From Hydrogenophaga sp. PAMC20947 (GTDB lineage Bacteria > Pseudomonadota > Gammaproteobacteria > Burkholderiales > Burkholderiaceae_C): DNA of 64,000 nt. The notes below the pieces were generated by a model that saw only the letters and a program-made list of their open reading frames with translations, had not been told where the DNA came from and ran no database searches. Made by a program: the position numbers and the translations under genes. The stretch lies in contig NZ_CP039252.1 of the NCBI RefSeq assembly GCF_004795855.1, positions 1,178,001 through 1,242,000 of the forward strand, written 5' to 3'. This document shows positions 1 through 8,460 of this stretch, piece after piece; the first letter of the stretch is position 1, and each line of letters begins with the position of its first letter.

Positions 1-493
1 GGCAAAGTCAAACATCAATCAGCAAAAACGCCGCAACCTTGCCCACCACCGAGGGCAGCATGCTGAAGTTTTTGATGCTGCTGGGGGCCAGTGTTTTGAT
101 GGGCCCTGCGCTGTTGCCATTCACGCGCTTGCCTTATCGGTCCAGAGACTCTGTGAGGTAGCGCACAGAGGTTTCCAGGTTGACGTTGTGCAAGCCCATG
201 GCGTTGTATGGGGCAAGCCGATGGCGGGGACAAAGCCGTCAAGGCTGAGCCCTGAGCGGGACGGGTCGGCAAACAGGTGTTCGATCTGCGCACTGTCAGC
301 CACATCACAATCAGCTGCCTGGCCTGAATCAAATTCAGCGGTGAATTCGGGGATGCGCCACTGGAAACGTTCCCCACGTATCTGAACGCGAGCCCGCCTT
401 GTGCGCGTGGCAGGCCATGGCGACGCCCTAGGCGATCGATCAAAGGGGCAAGATACCCGTGAGCAGCAGTTTTTTGCCCGCCAAAAATCCCAT
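1..493 (-). pseudogene. fabI: Degenerate enoyl-ACP reductase (fabI) remnant
   Basis: Read on the minus strand, three frames together retell FabI in the correct order. From an ATG at 493 comes MGFLAGKKLLLTG, followed by two stops. Next, in other frames, are a LAF-YVG piece, then FTAEFDSGQAADCDVADSAQ, a DGFV-AIG piece, YNAMGL-(x)-LETSVRYL, then a stop, RVNGNSAGPIKTLA and KVAAFLL. These match the FabI start, the DGFVHSIGFAP segment, the YNTMG active-site region and the AGPIKTLA motif. About 50 residues between DGFV and YNAMG are missing, a second piece near the C-terminus is missing, and several stops and frame changes break it. It cannot make a working reductase. The remnant probably runs past the left edge. 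The call is firm because order, spacing and strand all agree. A functional enoyl-ACP reductase must be encoded elsewhere (inference). Confidence 0.85.
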
Positions 494-531
494 TGCTCAA
501 AACTCCGCCAAAAATCCCGCAGAATTGCTGC

Positions 532-2376
532 ATGGGTTTATGTTCTGTTTTTTCCGTCGTTTGGGCGCAGCGCGCGTTGATGGGGGTGGCCATGGCCTTG
601 TCGGTCAGTGCCGCCTGGGCTGCGCATGGCTATGGACTGTGGGGGGAATTGAAATACCCCGTCGGTTATCAGCATTTCGACTACGTTGATCCGGCAGCGC
701 CCAAGGGGGGTGAGCTGCGCATGGTGAGCAACCTGCGCCTCTCCACGTTCGACAAATACAACCCCTTCACGTTGCGCGGGAGTTATCCAGCCTTTGTGAC
801 GTCCTTGATGTTCGAGGGCTTGTTGACTGGCTCACTGGATGAGAACGGCACCGGCTACGGTTTGTTGGCTGAAGATGTGAGCGTGGCGCCCGATCGCCTC
901 AGCGCCACTTTTCGGTTACGCAGGGAGGCACGGTTCAATGACGGAAGCCCTGTGCTCGCAGCCGATGTCAAGCACAGCTATGAAACCTTGATGGGTCCTC
1001 ATGTCAGTCCGAGCTACAAAACTGTTCTGACGGATGTGGCAGGGCTGGATGTGGTTGATGAGCGCACCGTGCGTTACCGGTTCAAAAAACCCAACCGTGA
1101 GTTGCCACTGACGGTGGGTGGGTTGCCGGTATTCAGCCGGGCCTGGGGCAACGAGGTCGATCCCAAAACAGGACAACGCAAGTCCTTTGACCAGGTGGTG
1201 GTGGACATGCCTATCGCCAGCGGCCCTTACACCATCGGGCCGGTGAAGTTTGGTCGCGACATCACCTATGTGCGCGATCCCAACTACTGGGCCAAGGATC
1301 TGCCGGCACGCAAGGGGTTGTTCAATTTCGACCGCATCACCGTCAAGATCTACAAGGACAACACGGCCAAACTCGAAGCCTTGAAGGCAGGCGAGTTTGA
1401 TTTCATGCGCATCTTCTCTGCGGGTGACTGGGCGCGCCGCATCGATGGCAAACGTTTTGATTCGGGCGAGCTGGCGAAGGTCAACCTGCAGCACCGCTTG
1501 CCGACAGGCTTTCAAAGCTATGTGTTGAATACTCGCAAGCCATTGTTGAGCGATGTGCGTGTTCGGCAGGCGCTTGGCCTCGCACTGGACTACGAGTGGA
1601 TGAACCGCCAGATGTTCTATGGCGGGTACCAGCGGGTGCAGGGGCTGTTTGGCAGCACGGATTGCGCGGCGAGCGGCCTGCCCAGCGAGGCCGAGTTGGC
1701 GTTGCTCAAGCCCTGGGCCAAAGAGCTGCCTGCCGCAGTTTTTGGCCCAATGGCCGTGGCGCCGCGCACCGACGGCGAACATTCGCTGCGCGGCAATTTG
1801 AAGCAGGCGCAGGCCATGCTTAAGGACGCGGGTTGGCGGGTGCGCGACGGCGTGCTTACCAATGCTGAGGGAACGCCGTTTGAACTGGAATACCTTGCCA
1901 GCGACGAAGGTGGCGTGCGATCCACCATGCCCTGGGTGCGGAATCTGGAAAAACTGGGCGTCAAGATGCGAGTTCGCGTGGTCGACTTTGCCTTGTACCA
2001 GGAGAAGTTGCGCACCTTTGATTTCGACGTGGTGACCCTGGCGTTTGGCGGCACGCACACGCCCGGCGCGGAATATGCTGAGCTGTTTGGCAGCGAGGCG
2101 GCCAAGACGCCCGACTCGGGCAATTATTTTGGGGTGAGCAGCCCGGCTTTGGACGATGTGCTGAAGAGGCTGGGGGAGGCCGATAGCCGGCCCGACTTTC
2201 TGTCGGCCTGCCGTGCATTAGAGCGGGTGGTGGCGCACAGCCATTTGATGGTGCCCCAATGGTCGGGCAACAGCCACCGCATCGTGTTCAACCAAAGCCG
2301 GTTGGCCTACAAGGCGCCAATGCCTGTGTTTGCTGAAGGGGAAGATTGGGTGTTGTCGTCATGGTGGAAAAAATGA
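532..2376 (+). CDS. yejA: Periplasmic peptide-binding protein, YejA-type (SBP family 5)
   Basis: Extracellular solute-binding protein of the family-5 (peptide/oligopeptide) class, the capture subunit for the YejBEF importer that follows. After a hydrophobic export signal ending near SAAWA-AHGY, the mature part begins YGLWGELKYPVGYQHFDYVD and carries typical family features: an F-EGLL segment, the FRLR-EARFNDGSPV-A-DV motif and VRQALGLALDYEWMNR. Length (about 614 residues) fits YejA. The frame opens with TTG at 493, but ATG 532 or ATG 580 give a more sensible signal peptide; I chose 532 and the N-terminus is uncertain. The gene diverges from the fabI remnant, whose start codon touches this frame. 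Known YejA proteins bind peptides, including microcin C in enterics; the substrate here is inferred. Confidence 0.88.
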   Translation: MGLCSVFSVVWAQRALMGVAMALSVSAAWAAHGYGLWGELKYPVGYQHFDYVDPAAPKGGELRMVSNLRLSTFDKYNPFTLRGSYPAFVTSLMFEGLLTGSLDENGTGYGLLAEDVSVAPDRLSATFRLRREARFNDGSPVLAADVKHSYETLMGPHVSPSYKTVLTDVAGLDVVDERTVRYRFKKPNRELPLTVGGLPVFSRAWGNEVDPKTGQRKSFDQVVVDMPIASGPYTIGPVKFGRDITYVRDPNYWAKDLPARKGLFNFDRITVKIYKDNTAKLEALKAGEFDFMRIFSAGDWARRIDGKRFDSGELAKVNLQHRLPTGFQSYVLNTRKPLLSDVRVRQALGLALDYEWMNRQMFYGGYQRVQGLFGSTDCAASGLPSEAELALLKPWAKELPAAVFGPMAVAPRTDGEHSLRGNLKQAQAMLKDAGWRVRDGVLTNAEGTPFELEYLASDEGGVRSTMPWVRNLEKLGVKMRVRVVDFALYQEKLRTFDFDVVTLAFGGTHTPGAEYAELFGSEAAKTPDSGNYFGVSSPALDDVLKRLGEADSRPDFLSACRALERVVAHSHLMVPQWSGNSHRIVFNQSRLAYKAPMPVFAEGEDWVLSSWWKK

Positions 2377-2509
2377 CCACCTTTGCCGCACTTCGCAGGC
2401 CTATTTTGAGGGGGCGATGCTGGTGGCATGGCGGACCCAGTTCCGCGGCCTCCTGGGTTTGTGTTCGCTCGCGCCGGTAGAGTATTCCCGTTTCCACTAC
2501 AGCTCACCT

Positions 2510-3535
2510 ATGTTTGCCTACATCCTCAAGCGCTTGCTGCTCATGATTCCGACGCTGTTCGGCGTCTTGTTGTTGACGTTTGTCGTGATCCAGTTCGTGC
2601 CCGGGGGGCCGGTGGAGCAGTATTTGGCCGAGTCGCGCACCGCTGCAGGCTCCAGCGCGGAAGGGGGTTCGGTGTACCGGGCGGCCCAGGGCGTGGATCC
2701 CAAGCGGCTGGAAGAGATCAAGGCCTTGTACGGCTTTGACAAGCCGCCAACGGAGCGCTTTGTGCAGATGCTGGGGCGGTTTGCGCGCTTTGATCTGGGG
2801 GAAAGTTTTTTCCAGAACAAGTCGGTGAGCGCACTGGTCTGGGAAAAGCTGCCGGTGTCGATCAGTTTGGGACTCTGGACGTTTTTCATCAGTTACCTGG
2901 TCGCTGTGCCCCTGGGGGTGGCCAAGGCGGTGAGGGCGGGGTCGCGGTTTGACCTGGTGACCACCCTGGTGGTCTTGGTGGGGTACGCCATTCCCGGCTT
3001 TGTGCTGGGCTTGGTGTTGCTGGTGATTTTTGGCGGTCAGTTGCAATGGTTTCCGCTGCGCGGCCTGACCTCGTCGAACTGGGAGGAGCTTTCCTGGGGC
3101 GCCCGCATCGTGGACTATTTGTGGCACATCACCTTGCCCGTTACGGCCATGGTGCTCGGCAGTTTTGCCGTCACCGCCATGCTGACCAAGAACGCCTTTC
3201 TCGAGGAAATCCGCAAGCAGTATGTGATGACCGCCCGGGCCAAGGGCTTGTCAGAGCGGCAGGTGTTGTGGAAACACGTTTTTCGAAATGCTTTGATTCC
3301 CATCGTGACGGGTTTCCCCGCAGCGTTCATTGGCGCATTCTTTACCGGGTCCTTGCTGATCGAAACCTTGTTTTCCCTCGATGGTCTGGGTTTGCTGAGC
3401 TTTGAGAGCGTGATCCGCCGGGACTACCCGGTGGTCTTGGGGACGCTGTTTCTCTTTACGCTGCTCGGTTTGATGACCAAGTTGATCTCCGACCTTTGTT
3501 ATGTGTGGGTTGATCCGCGCGTGAAATTCGACTGA
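2510..3535 (+). CDS. yejB: Peptide ABC transporter permease YejB
   Basis: Inner-membrane permease of the YejABEF importer, 341 residues. It starts MFAYILKRLLLMIPTLFGVL, the usual N-terminal membrane helix of the DppB/OppB permease family, followed by the periplasmic loop with VPGGPVEQ. The permease core has several membrane helices. The EAA loop that docks the ATPase is visible as a YVMTARAKGLSERQVLWKHV stretch at about residues 240-260. The frame is open well upstream (to 2330), but homology begins at ATG 2510 and nothing before it looks coding. It lies 133 bases after yejA and is followed by yejE, so the genes very likely form one operon. Confidence 0.9.
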   Translation: MFAYILKRLLLMIPTLFGVLLLTFVVIQFVPGGPVEQYLAESRTAAGSSAEGGSVYRAAQGVDPKRLEEIKALYGFDKPPTERFVQMLGRFARFDLGESFFQNKSVSALVWEKLPVSISLGLWTFFISYLVAVPLGVAKAVRAGSRFDLVTTLVVLVGYAIPGFVLGLVLLVIFGGQLQWFPLRGLTSSNWEELSWGARIVDYLWHITLPVTAMVLGSFAVTAMLTKNAFLEEIRKQYVMTARAKGLSERQVLWKHVFRNALIPIVTGFPAAFIGAFFTGSLLIETLFSLDGLGLLSFESVIRRDYPVVLGTLFLFTLLGLMTKLISDLCYVWVDPRVKFD

Positions 3536-3692
3536 ATATGATCCACCCCCATCGCTTGCGCACTGCGCGTCGACAACCCAGGCCCGACCGGTTCCTTGGG
3601 ACAATACTGTTGAAATGGCAGAGTCAGATCCTCGGCCTGCTGGGTTTCGATGCCCCGGGCTGCTGTTGGTGTTTTTCATTGAGCGGTCGGGC

Positions 3693-4733
3693 ATGACGGA
3701 CGCAGCAGTTTCTCGCAGCCCCGCTGGTCGGGCTTGGCAACGTTTCAAGCGCAATCGCCTGGGCTACTGGAGCCTGATTGCCTTCGTTTCACTGGTGGTG
3801 ATCAGCTTGTTTGCCGAGTTGATTTCCAACGATCGGCCTTTGATCGTGCGCTACGAAGGGGAAACCTACCTGCCGATGGTGCGCGATTATCCAGAGACGG
3901 TGTTCGGTGGTGACTTCGACACGGCGACCGACTACCTGGACCCGTTCATTCAAAAGCGCTTGTCACAAGACGGCAACTGGGCGCTTTACACGCTCAATAC
4001 CTACGGCGCTAAAACGGTCAATTACTTCGCCAAGTCACCCAACCCGGCGGGTCCAACCGTGGATAACTGGCTGGGTACGGACTCCCAAGGTCGAGACATG
4101 CTGGCTCAGCTGCTCTACGGCTTCAGGGTGAGCGTGCTGTTTGCGCTGGCCTTGACGGCGGTCGGCACCCTGATTGGCGTCATCACAGGCGCCATCCAGG
4201 GATTCTTCGGCGGCAAGATCGATTTGGTGTTTCAACGCTTCATTGAGATCTGGGGCTCGATGCCCGAGCTCTATTTGTTGATCATTTTTGCTGCGATTTT
4301 TTCACCCAGCCTGCCGTTGCTGCTGGTCTTGCTTAGCCTGTTTGGCTGGATGGGCTTGTCGGATTACGTGCGCGCCGAGTTTTTGCGGAACCGGCAGCTG
4401 GACTACGTTCGCGCGGCGCGGGCGCTGGGCTTGTCCAACGGCCAAATCATCTGGCGCCATGTGCTGCCCAACAGTTTGACGCCCGTGGTCACTTTTTTGC
4501 CCTTTCGAATGAGTGGGGCCATCCTCGCACTCACGTCACTGGACTTTCTCGGCCTCGGTGTGCCACCGGGTACGCCTTCTCTGGGCGAGTTGTTGAGCCA
4601 AGGTAAAAACAACATCGATGCCTGGTGGATTTCGTTGTTTACCTTTTTGGTCCTGGTCACCACCTTGCTGCTGCTGACTTTCATGGGTGACGCGCTGCGC
4701 GATGCGCTGGATCCTCGAAAGGCCGATCAATGA
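3693..4733 (+). CDS. yejE: Peptide ABC transporter permease YejE
   Basis: Second membrane permease of the importer, 346 residues, OppC/DppC type. It begins MTDAAVSRSPAGRAWQRFKR, has one N-terminal membrane helix (about residues 26-46), then a long periplasmic segment typical of YejE with a TDSQGRDMLAQLLYGFRVS motif at the start of the permease core. The EAA loop reads DYVRAARALGLSNGQIIWRH. I chose ATG 3693 because family similarity starts there; the open frame reaches back to 3615 without recognisable sequence. A gap of about 157 bases after yejB holds no gene that I can see. The 3' end overlaps yejF by four bases (ATGA), which indicates translational coupling. Confidence 0.9.
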   Translation: MTDAAVSRSPAGRAWQRFKRNRLGYWSLIAFVSLVVISLFAELISNDRPLIVRYEGETYLPMVRDYPETVFGGDFDTATDYLDPFIQKRLSQDGNWALYTLNTYGAKTVNYFAKSPNPAGPTVDNWLGTDSQGRDMLAQLLYGFRVSVLFALALTAVGTLIGVITGAIQGFFGGKIDLVFQRFIEIWGSMPELYLLIIFAAIFSPSLPLLLVLLSLFGWMGLSDYVRAEFLRNRQLDYVRAARALGLSNGQIIWRHVLPNSLTPVVTFLPFRMSGAILALTSLDFLGLGVPPGTPSLGELLSQGKNNIDAWWISLFTFLVLVTTLLLLTFMGDALRDALDPRKADQ

Positions 4734-6439
4734 CGGCCACCAGGTTCCCCGCTGCGCGAGGTTCGCCACCCCCCGAGGAGGCTGGCCACACCTTGGGGCG
4801 GCCCAGCGGTGAGGTCGAGACGTCCAGCCCGCCCCAAGATGCTTTGCTGAGCGTTCGCAATCTGCGCGTGGGCTTTGGCGGGCGCGATGTGGTGCACGGT
4901 ATCGATTTTCACATTGCTCCCGGTGAAAAGCTGGCGCTGGTAGGCGAGTCGGGCTCGGGAAAAACGGTGTCGGCCTTGTCGCTGTTGCGGCTGGTTCATA
5001 ACGCACAAGTCAGTGGCACGGCCCGGCTGAACGGGCGCGATCTGCTCAGCTTGAGCGAACCTGAGCTGCGCGCCGTGCGCGGCGATGAGGTGGCCATCAT
5101 CTTTCAGGAGCCCATGACAGCGTTGAACCCGCTCTACAGCGTGGGCAGCCAAATCGGGGAAATACTGCAGCTGAAAAAGGGATTGTCGGGCAAACAGGCA
5201 TCGGCCGGCGTGGTGGAGTTGCTGGCTGCCACGGGCATTCCCGAGCCCGCCAGGCGCGCCAACGCTTTCCCGCATCAACTCAGCGGAGGCCAACGCCAGC
5301 GCGCCATGATCGCCATGGCGCTGGCCAGCGCGCCCAAGCTTTTACTGGCCGATGAACCGACAACGGCGCTGGATGTGAGCTTGCGCGGGCAAATACTGGA
5401 TTTGCTGAGCGATCTGCAGCGCCAACACGGCATGGCGGTCTTGCTGATTACGCACGATCTGAATCTGGTGAGCCGGTTCGCCGATCGCGTGGCCGTGATG
5501 GAGCAAGGGCGCCTTGTGGAGCAAGGCAACGTGCGCGCGGTGTTTGAAGCGCCGACCCATGCCTACACACAGCGGCTGTTGGCCAGCCGCCCGCAACGCG
5601 ATGTCGTCGAGACGCCCGTGGTCCAAGGCGAGAGGCCTGCGTTGCGCACGCAAGGGTTGCAGGTGAGCTATCCAGTGCCGCTGCCGGGTCTTCGTGGGTG
5701 GTTCAAGAAGGGCGCGTTTGTTGCGGTCAAGGGCGCGAACCTGGCCATTGCTCAAGGTCGAACGCTGGGGGTAGTCGGCGAATCGGGATCGGGCAAATCC
5801 ACGTTGGCGTTGGCGGCCTTGGGCTTGCTGCCCTTTGAGGGTGAACTGCAGGTGGATGGGACCGACTGGAGGCAAGCCGAGAAACAGGGAAGAAGCAAAT
5901 CGTTGCGCCAGCGCATACAGGTGGTGTTTCAGGATCCGTTTTCTTCGCTCTCACCCCGCATGACTGTCGAGCAAATCGTTGGAGAAGGGCTCACAGTGCA
6001 TGCCCCTGAACTGTCGGCTGCCGAGCGGCGCGAGCGGGTGGAGCAGATGCTGGCTGAGGTGGGGTTGGTGACCGACCCGACGCAAGCCGGCGACTGGCTG
6101 CAACGCTACCCGCATGAATTTTCAGGTGGCCAGCGGCAGCGCTTGGCCATTGCACGGGCGCTGATCGTTGAGCCGAAGTTGCTGGTGCTGGACGAACCAA
6201 CCAGCGCGCTGGATGTCACCGTGCAGCAGCAGGTGTTGCGCTTGTTGCAGCGGCTGCAGCGCGAACGGGGCCTCAGCTATTTGCTCATTACCCACGATAT
6301 GGATGTGATTCGTGCCATGGCTCATGAGGTGGCCGTTATGAAAGAGGGCGACATCGTGGAATATGGCGCCTGCCTGAGCGTACTGGCCCGGCCGAAGCAC
6401 AGCTACACCCAGGCCTTGGTGCGAGCCACCGACCCGTGA
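4730..6439 (+). CDS. yejF: Peptide ABC transporter ATP-binding protein YejF (two ABC domains)
   Basis: Cytoplasmic ATPase that powers the YejBE permeases, 569 residues with two complete ABC domains. Domain 1 (about 38-290) has Walker A GESGSGKT, signature LSGGQRQR and Walker B LLLADEP. Domain 2 (about 305-565) has Walker A GESGSGKS, signature FSGGQRQR and Walker B LLVLDEP. The first 35 or so residues (rich in Pro, Gly, Ser, Glu) precede any ABC homology and are encoded by a GC-rich repeat (see 4749-4809). The real protein may start at ATG 4730, giving an odd N-terminal tail, or at a later weak codon such as TTG 4844. ATG 4730 overlaps the yejE stop, which favours it. Confidence 0.9.
   Translation: MTATRFPAARGSPPPEEAGHTLGRPSGEVETSSPPQDALLSVRNLRVGFGGRDVVHGIDFHIAPGEKLALVGESGSGKTVSALSLLRLVHNAQVSGTARLNGRDLLSLSEPELRAVRGDEVAIIFQEPMTALNPLYSVGSQIGEILQLKKGLSGKQASAGVVELLAATGIPEPARRANAFPHQLSGGQRQRAMIAMALASAPKLLLADEPTTALDVSLRGQILDLLSDLQRQHGMAVLLITHDLNLVSRFADRVAVMEQGRLVEQGNVRAVFEAPTHAYTQRLLASRPQRDVVETPVVQGERPALRTQGLQVSYPVPLPGLRGWFKKGAFVAVKGANLAIAQGRTLGVVGESGSGKSTLALAALGLLPFEGELQVDGTDWRQAEKQGRSKSLRQRIQVVFQDPFSSLSPRMTVEQIVGEGLTVHAPELSAAERRERVEQMLAEVGLVTDPTQAGDWLQRYPHEFSGGQRQRLAIARALIVEPKLLVLDEPTSALDVTVQQQVLRLLQRLQRERGLSYLLITHDMDVIRAMAHEVAVMKEGDIVEYGACLSVLARPKHSYTQALVRATDP
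4749..4809. repeat. GC-rich dispersed repeat inside the 5' end of yejF
   Basis: Contains CCTTGGGGCGGCCCAG (4791-4806). The same 16-mer minus one G recurs at 27089-27103 between virD4 and smpB, and related CCCCTGGGGGCGGC and CCCCCTTGGGGGG forms occur at 30815 and 13293. I infer a small dispersed repeat of the kind common in Comamonadaceae intergenic regions, here placed within the first codons of yejF. Confidence 0.45.
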
Positions 6440-6575
6440 ACATGCCCAAGCACTTGAGGTCTACCCGCCTGGGTTGACAATACCCAGATTGATCTTTGTC
6501 AAGACCGCCTGAGTGGTCACCGTCTATAACCGTGCACTTGGCGCCGCACCTTGTGTGTTTGCCGCGAGCTTTTTC

Positions 6576-7361
6576 ATGTCCCATCCATCTGCTTCCCCAG
6601 CCCCTACGTCGCACGCCCAGCTGCGCAGCATTGACCTGCACTCGCCTTGGCGATGGCTGGCGTTGGGCTGGTCCGATCTGAGGCGCAACCCGGTGCCAGG
6701 CCTGTTGCATGGCTTCCTCCTGACAGGATTTGGCGCTTTGTTGCTGTGGGCCGCGCGTGATCAGTTCTGGTTGCTGGCCGGTGCTTTCTCCGGCTTTCTC
6801 ATTGTTGCGCCTGTTCTTGCAACTGGCCTCTATCACGTCAGCAAGGCTTGCCAAGGCGGGCGCAGTGCTGGTGTGGGGGAAGTGGTGATGTTGTGGCGAT
6901 CGGGTGACCGGCGCCTGGTGACCTTTGGCTTGTTGCTGGCACTGGCCGGCACAGGCTGGGTGCTGACCTCTGCGGGCCTGATCACCTTGTGGTCACCCGT
7001 TGCGATTCAGAAACCCGCGGATTTTCTGCGCCAGGTGGTTTTGGTGCGCGAAGTGGGTTTGTTCGAAGTGTGGCTGTTGTTGGGTGCCTTGCTGGCGGCG
7101 CCTGTGTTCGCATCGACCGTGGTGGCGCTGCCGATGCTGGTAGACACCTCGGTCCCCGTCAGCATGGCGGTGCTGGCCAGTTGGCGTGCCGTGGCTGAAC
7201 ATCCTGGGCCTATGGCTCTCTGGGCTGTGCTGATCGCGGTTCTGGTGGGCCTGGGCATGTTGACGGCTCTGCTGGGCCTGATCGTTCTGATTCCCATCAT
7301 CGCCCACGCCAGTTGGCATGCCTATTGCGACCTCACCGGGCGGATCGGAGTGGCAACATGA
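6576..7361 (+). CDS. DUF2189-type integral membrane protein
   Basis: Membrane protein of 261 residues, probably the DUF2189 family of unknown function. The N-terminus LRSIDLHSPWRWLALGWSDL is the typical opening of these proteins (a short cytoplasmic segment followed by 'W...GW.D'). About six hydrophobic segments follow, with a central region PADFLRQVVLVREVGLFEVW. The start was set at ATG 6576, since sequence before it in the same frame (from 6513) has no family character. It follows yejF by 136 bases and may be transcribed separately. No substrate or activity can be deduced. Confidence 0.75.
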   Translation: MSHPSASPAPTSHAQLRSIDLHSPWRWLALGWSDLRRNPVPGLLHGFLLTGFGALLLWAARDQFWLLAGAFSGFLIVAPVLATGLYHVSKACQGGRSAGVGEVVMLWRSGDRRLVTFGLLLALAGTGWVLTSAGLITLWSPVAIQKPADFLRQVVLVREVGLFEVWLLLGALLAAPVFASTVVALPMLVDTSVPVSMAVLASWRAVAEHPGPMALWAVLIAVLVGLGMLTALLGLIVLIPIIAHASWHAYCDLTGRIGVAT

Positions 7362-7396
7362 CATATTCCCGCCAGACGGCCACCCGCTGACCTTGT

Positions 7397-7618
7397 ATGG
7401 AAGTTACCCTTTTCGGCTTCACCGAGGGCCAAATTGCTCAGTTTGGATTGACCTTCGGCGTCGGCGCATTCATCTTGTACATGTTGTTCATCGTTTTGAA
7501 CCTTGCACTGGAGGCCAAAGCAGGGAAGTTCGGGACCTTCATTCTCTTTTTGGTACTCTCCTTGGGCATGCTGGGTTTTGTGGCAAAAAACGTGATTCAG
7601 TGGGTATTGGGAATTTAG
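7397..7618 (+). CDS. Small membrane protein, DUF2788 family
   Basis: 73-residue protein with two membrane segments (about 16-36 and 44-66): GVGAFILYMLFIVLNLALEA, then FILFLVLSLGMLGFVAKNV. Size and the 'FGLTFGVGAFILYMLFIVLNL' signature fit the DUF2788 family, widespread in betaproteobacteria and of unknown role. It starts 35 bases after the DUF2189 gene, so the two may share a transcript. The rimP promoter begins immediately after its stop codon. Confidence 0.75.
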   Translation: MEVTLFGFTEGQIAQFGLTFGVGAFILYMLFIVLNLALEAKAGKFGTFILFLVLSLGMLGFVAKNVIQWVLGI

Positions 7619-7638
7619 CGTTTACTCTGGCCCGGATA

Positions 7639-7668
7639 TTGCAAATAGAGGGCAATCCGGTCTATAAT
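7639..7668 (+). promoter_or_regulatory. Sigma-70-type promoter of the rimP-nusA-infB operon
   Basis: TTGCAA (7639-7644) and a perfect TATAAT (7663-7668) are separated by 18 bases. Transcription would start near 7675, about 115 bases ahead of rimP. Position and quality make it the likely main promoter of the operon. Confidence 0.75.
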
Positions 7669-7683
7669 GCTAGCTTCACGACC

Positions 7684-7716
7684 AAATGGGCGGGTTACTA
7701 CCGGCCCATTTTTTTT
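7684..7716 (+). terminator. Intrinsic terminator/attenuator-like hairpin in the rimP leader
   Basis: AAATGGGC (7684-7691) pairs perfectly with GCCCATTT (7704-7711), the inner GG/CC adds two pairs after a mismatch, and a run of eight T (7709-7716) follows. It lies about 10 bases after the predicted transcription start and before rimP, so it is more likely an attenuator of this operon than a terminator of the upstream gene. The operon encodes NusA, which acts on such hairpins; autoregulation is inference. Confidence 0.65.
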
Positions 7717-7789
7717 GGCTGAACGCTTTTTCGTTTTTGACATTGATCGGGTGCCCAGGGCGCCTCCACCAGGACAATCACCACACACA

Positions 7790-8383
7790 ATGGGCTGGCA
7801 AGAAACCGTTACGCAAACCGTCACAGGGCTGGGTCTTGACCTGGTCGATCTGGAGCGATCCGCTGGCGGCTTGCTCCGTGTGACCATTGATCTGCCCTGG
7901 GTGCCGCCTCAGGAGGGGCAGCCTGCACCCTTGCCTCAATTTGTGACGGTGGAAGACTGCGAGAAAGTTACTCGGCAGCTGCATTATTTGTTGGAGGTTG
8001 AGGGCCTGGAGTACCGGCGTCTGGAAGTCGGGTCTCCTGGTATTGATCGTCCATTGCGGCATGAGGTGGACTACATCCGCTTTGAGGGTCAGATGATCGA
8101 TCTGACGCTCAAAGCGCCTATTGGTGTCACCGATTCGGCTGTGGCAGCCAGTCGCAAGAAGTTTCGCGGCACGCTGGAGCGGGCCGAAGATGGGGTGTCT
8201 TGGCAAATCGTCTGGAGCGATGAGCCTGAGCGCAAGCCGGGGCAGCGGGTGAGCAAAAAGCGTTTGCCCCTGCCGATGCAGGCGTTGAATTTTGAGCTGT
8301 CGGATGTGCAGCAGGCGCGTTTGGCGCCGATTGTGAATTTCAAGGGCCGTCAGACCTCGGCGCCCGGAAGTGTTTCCGAGTGA
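7790..8383 (+). CDS. rimP: Ribosome maturation factor RimP
   Basis: Cytoplasmic assembly factor for the 30S subunit, 197 residues. Recognised by TVTGLGLDLVDLERSAGG near the N-terminus, the FVTVEDCEKVTRQL segment, and the LEVGSPGIDRPLR motif. The C-terminal SH3-like domain begins near DLTLKAPIG. The start at ATG 7790 is where family similarity begins; the frame is open to 7667 but that stretch contains the promoter and leader hairpin. First gene of the rimP-nusA-infB-rbfA-truB-typA series. Confidence 0.93.
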   Translation: MGWQETVTQTVTGLGLDLVDLERSAGGLLRVTIDLPWVPPQEGQPAPLPQFVTVEDCEKVTRQLHYLLEVEGLEYRRLEVGSPGIDRPLRHEVDYIRFEGQMIDLTLKAPIGVTDSAVAASRKKFRGTLERAEDGVSWQIVWSDEPERKPGQRVSKKRLPLPMQALNFELSDVQQARLAPIVNFKGRQTSAPGSVSE

Positions 8384-8460
8384 TGGGGTGATGGTGGGCT
8401 GTTTTATGCAAAAAATGTTTGTGACTCTGAATCAGAGCTTCGGAAAGGTGGGCCAGTGAT

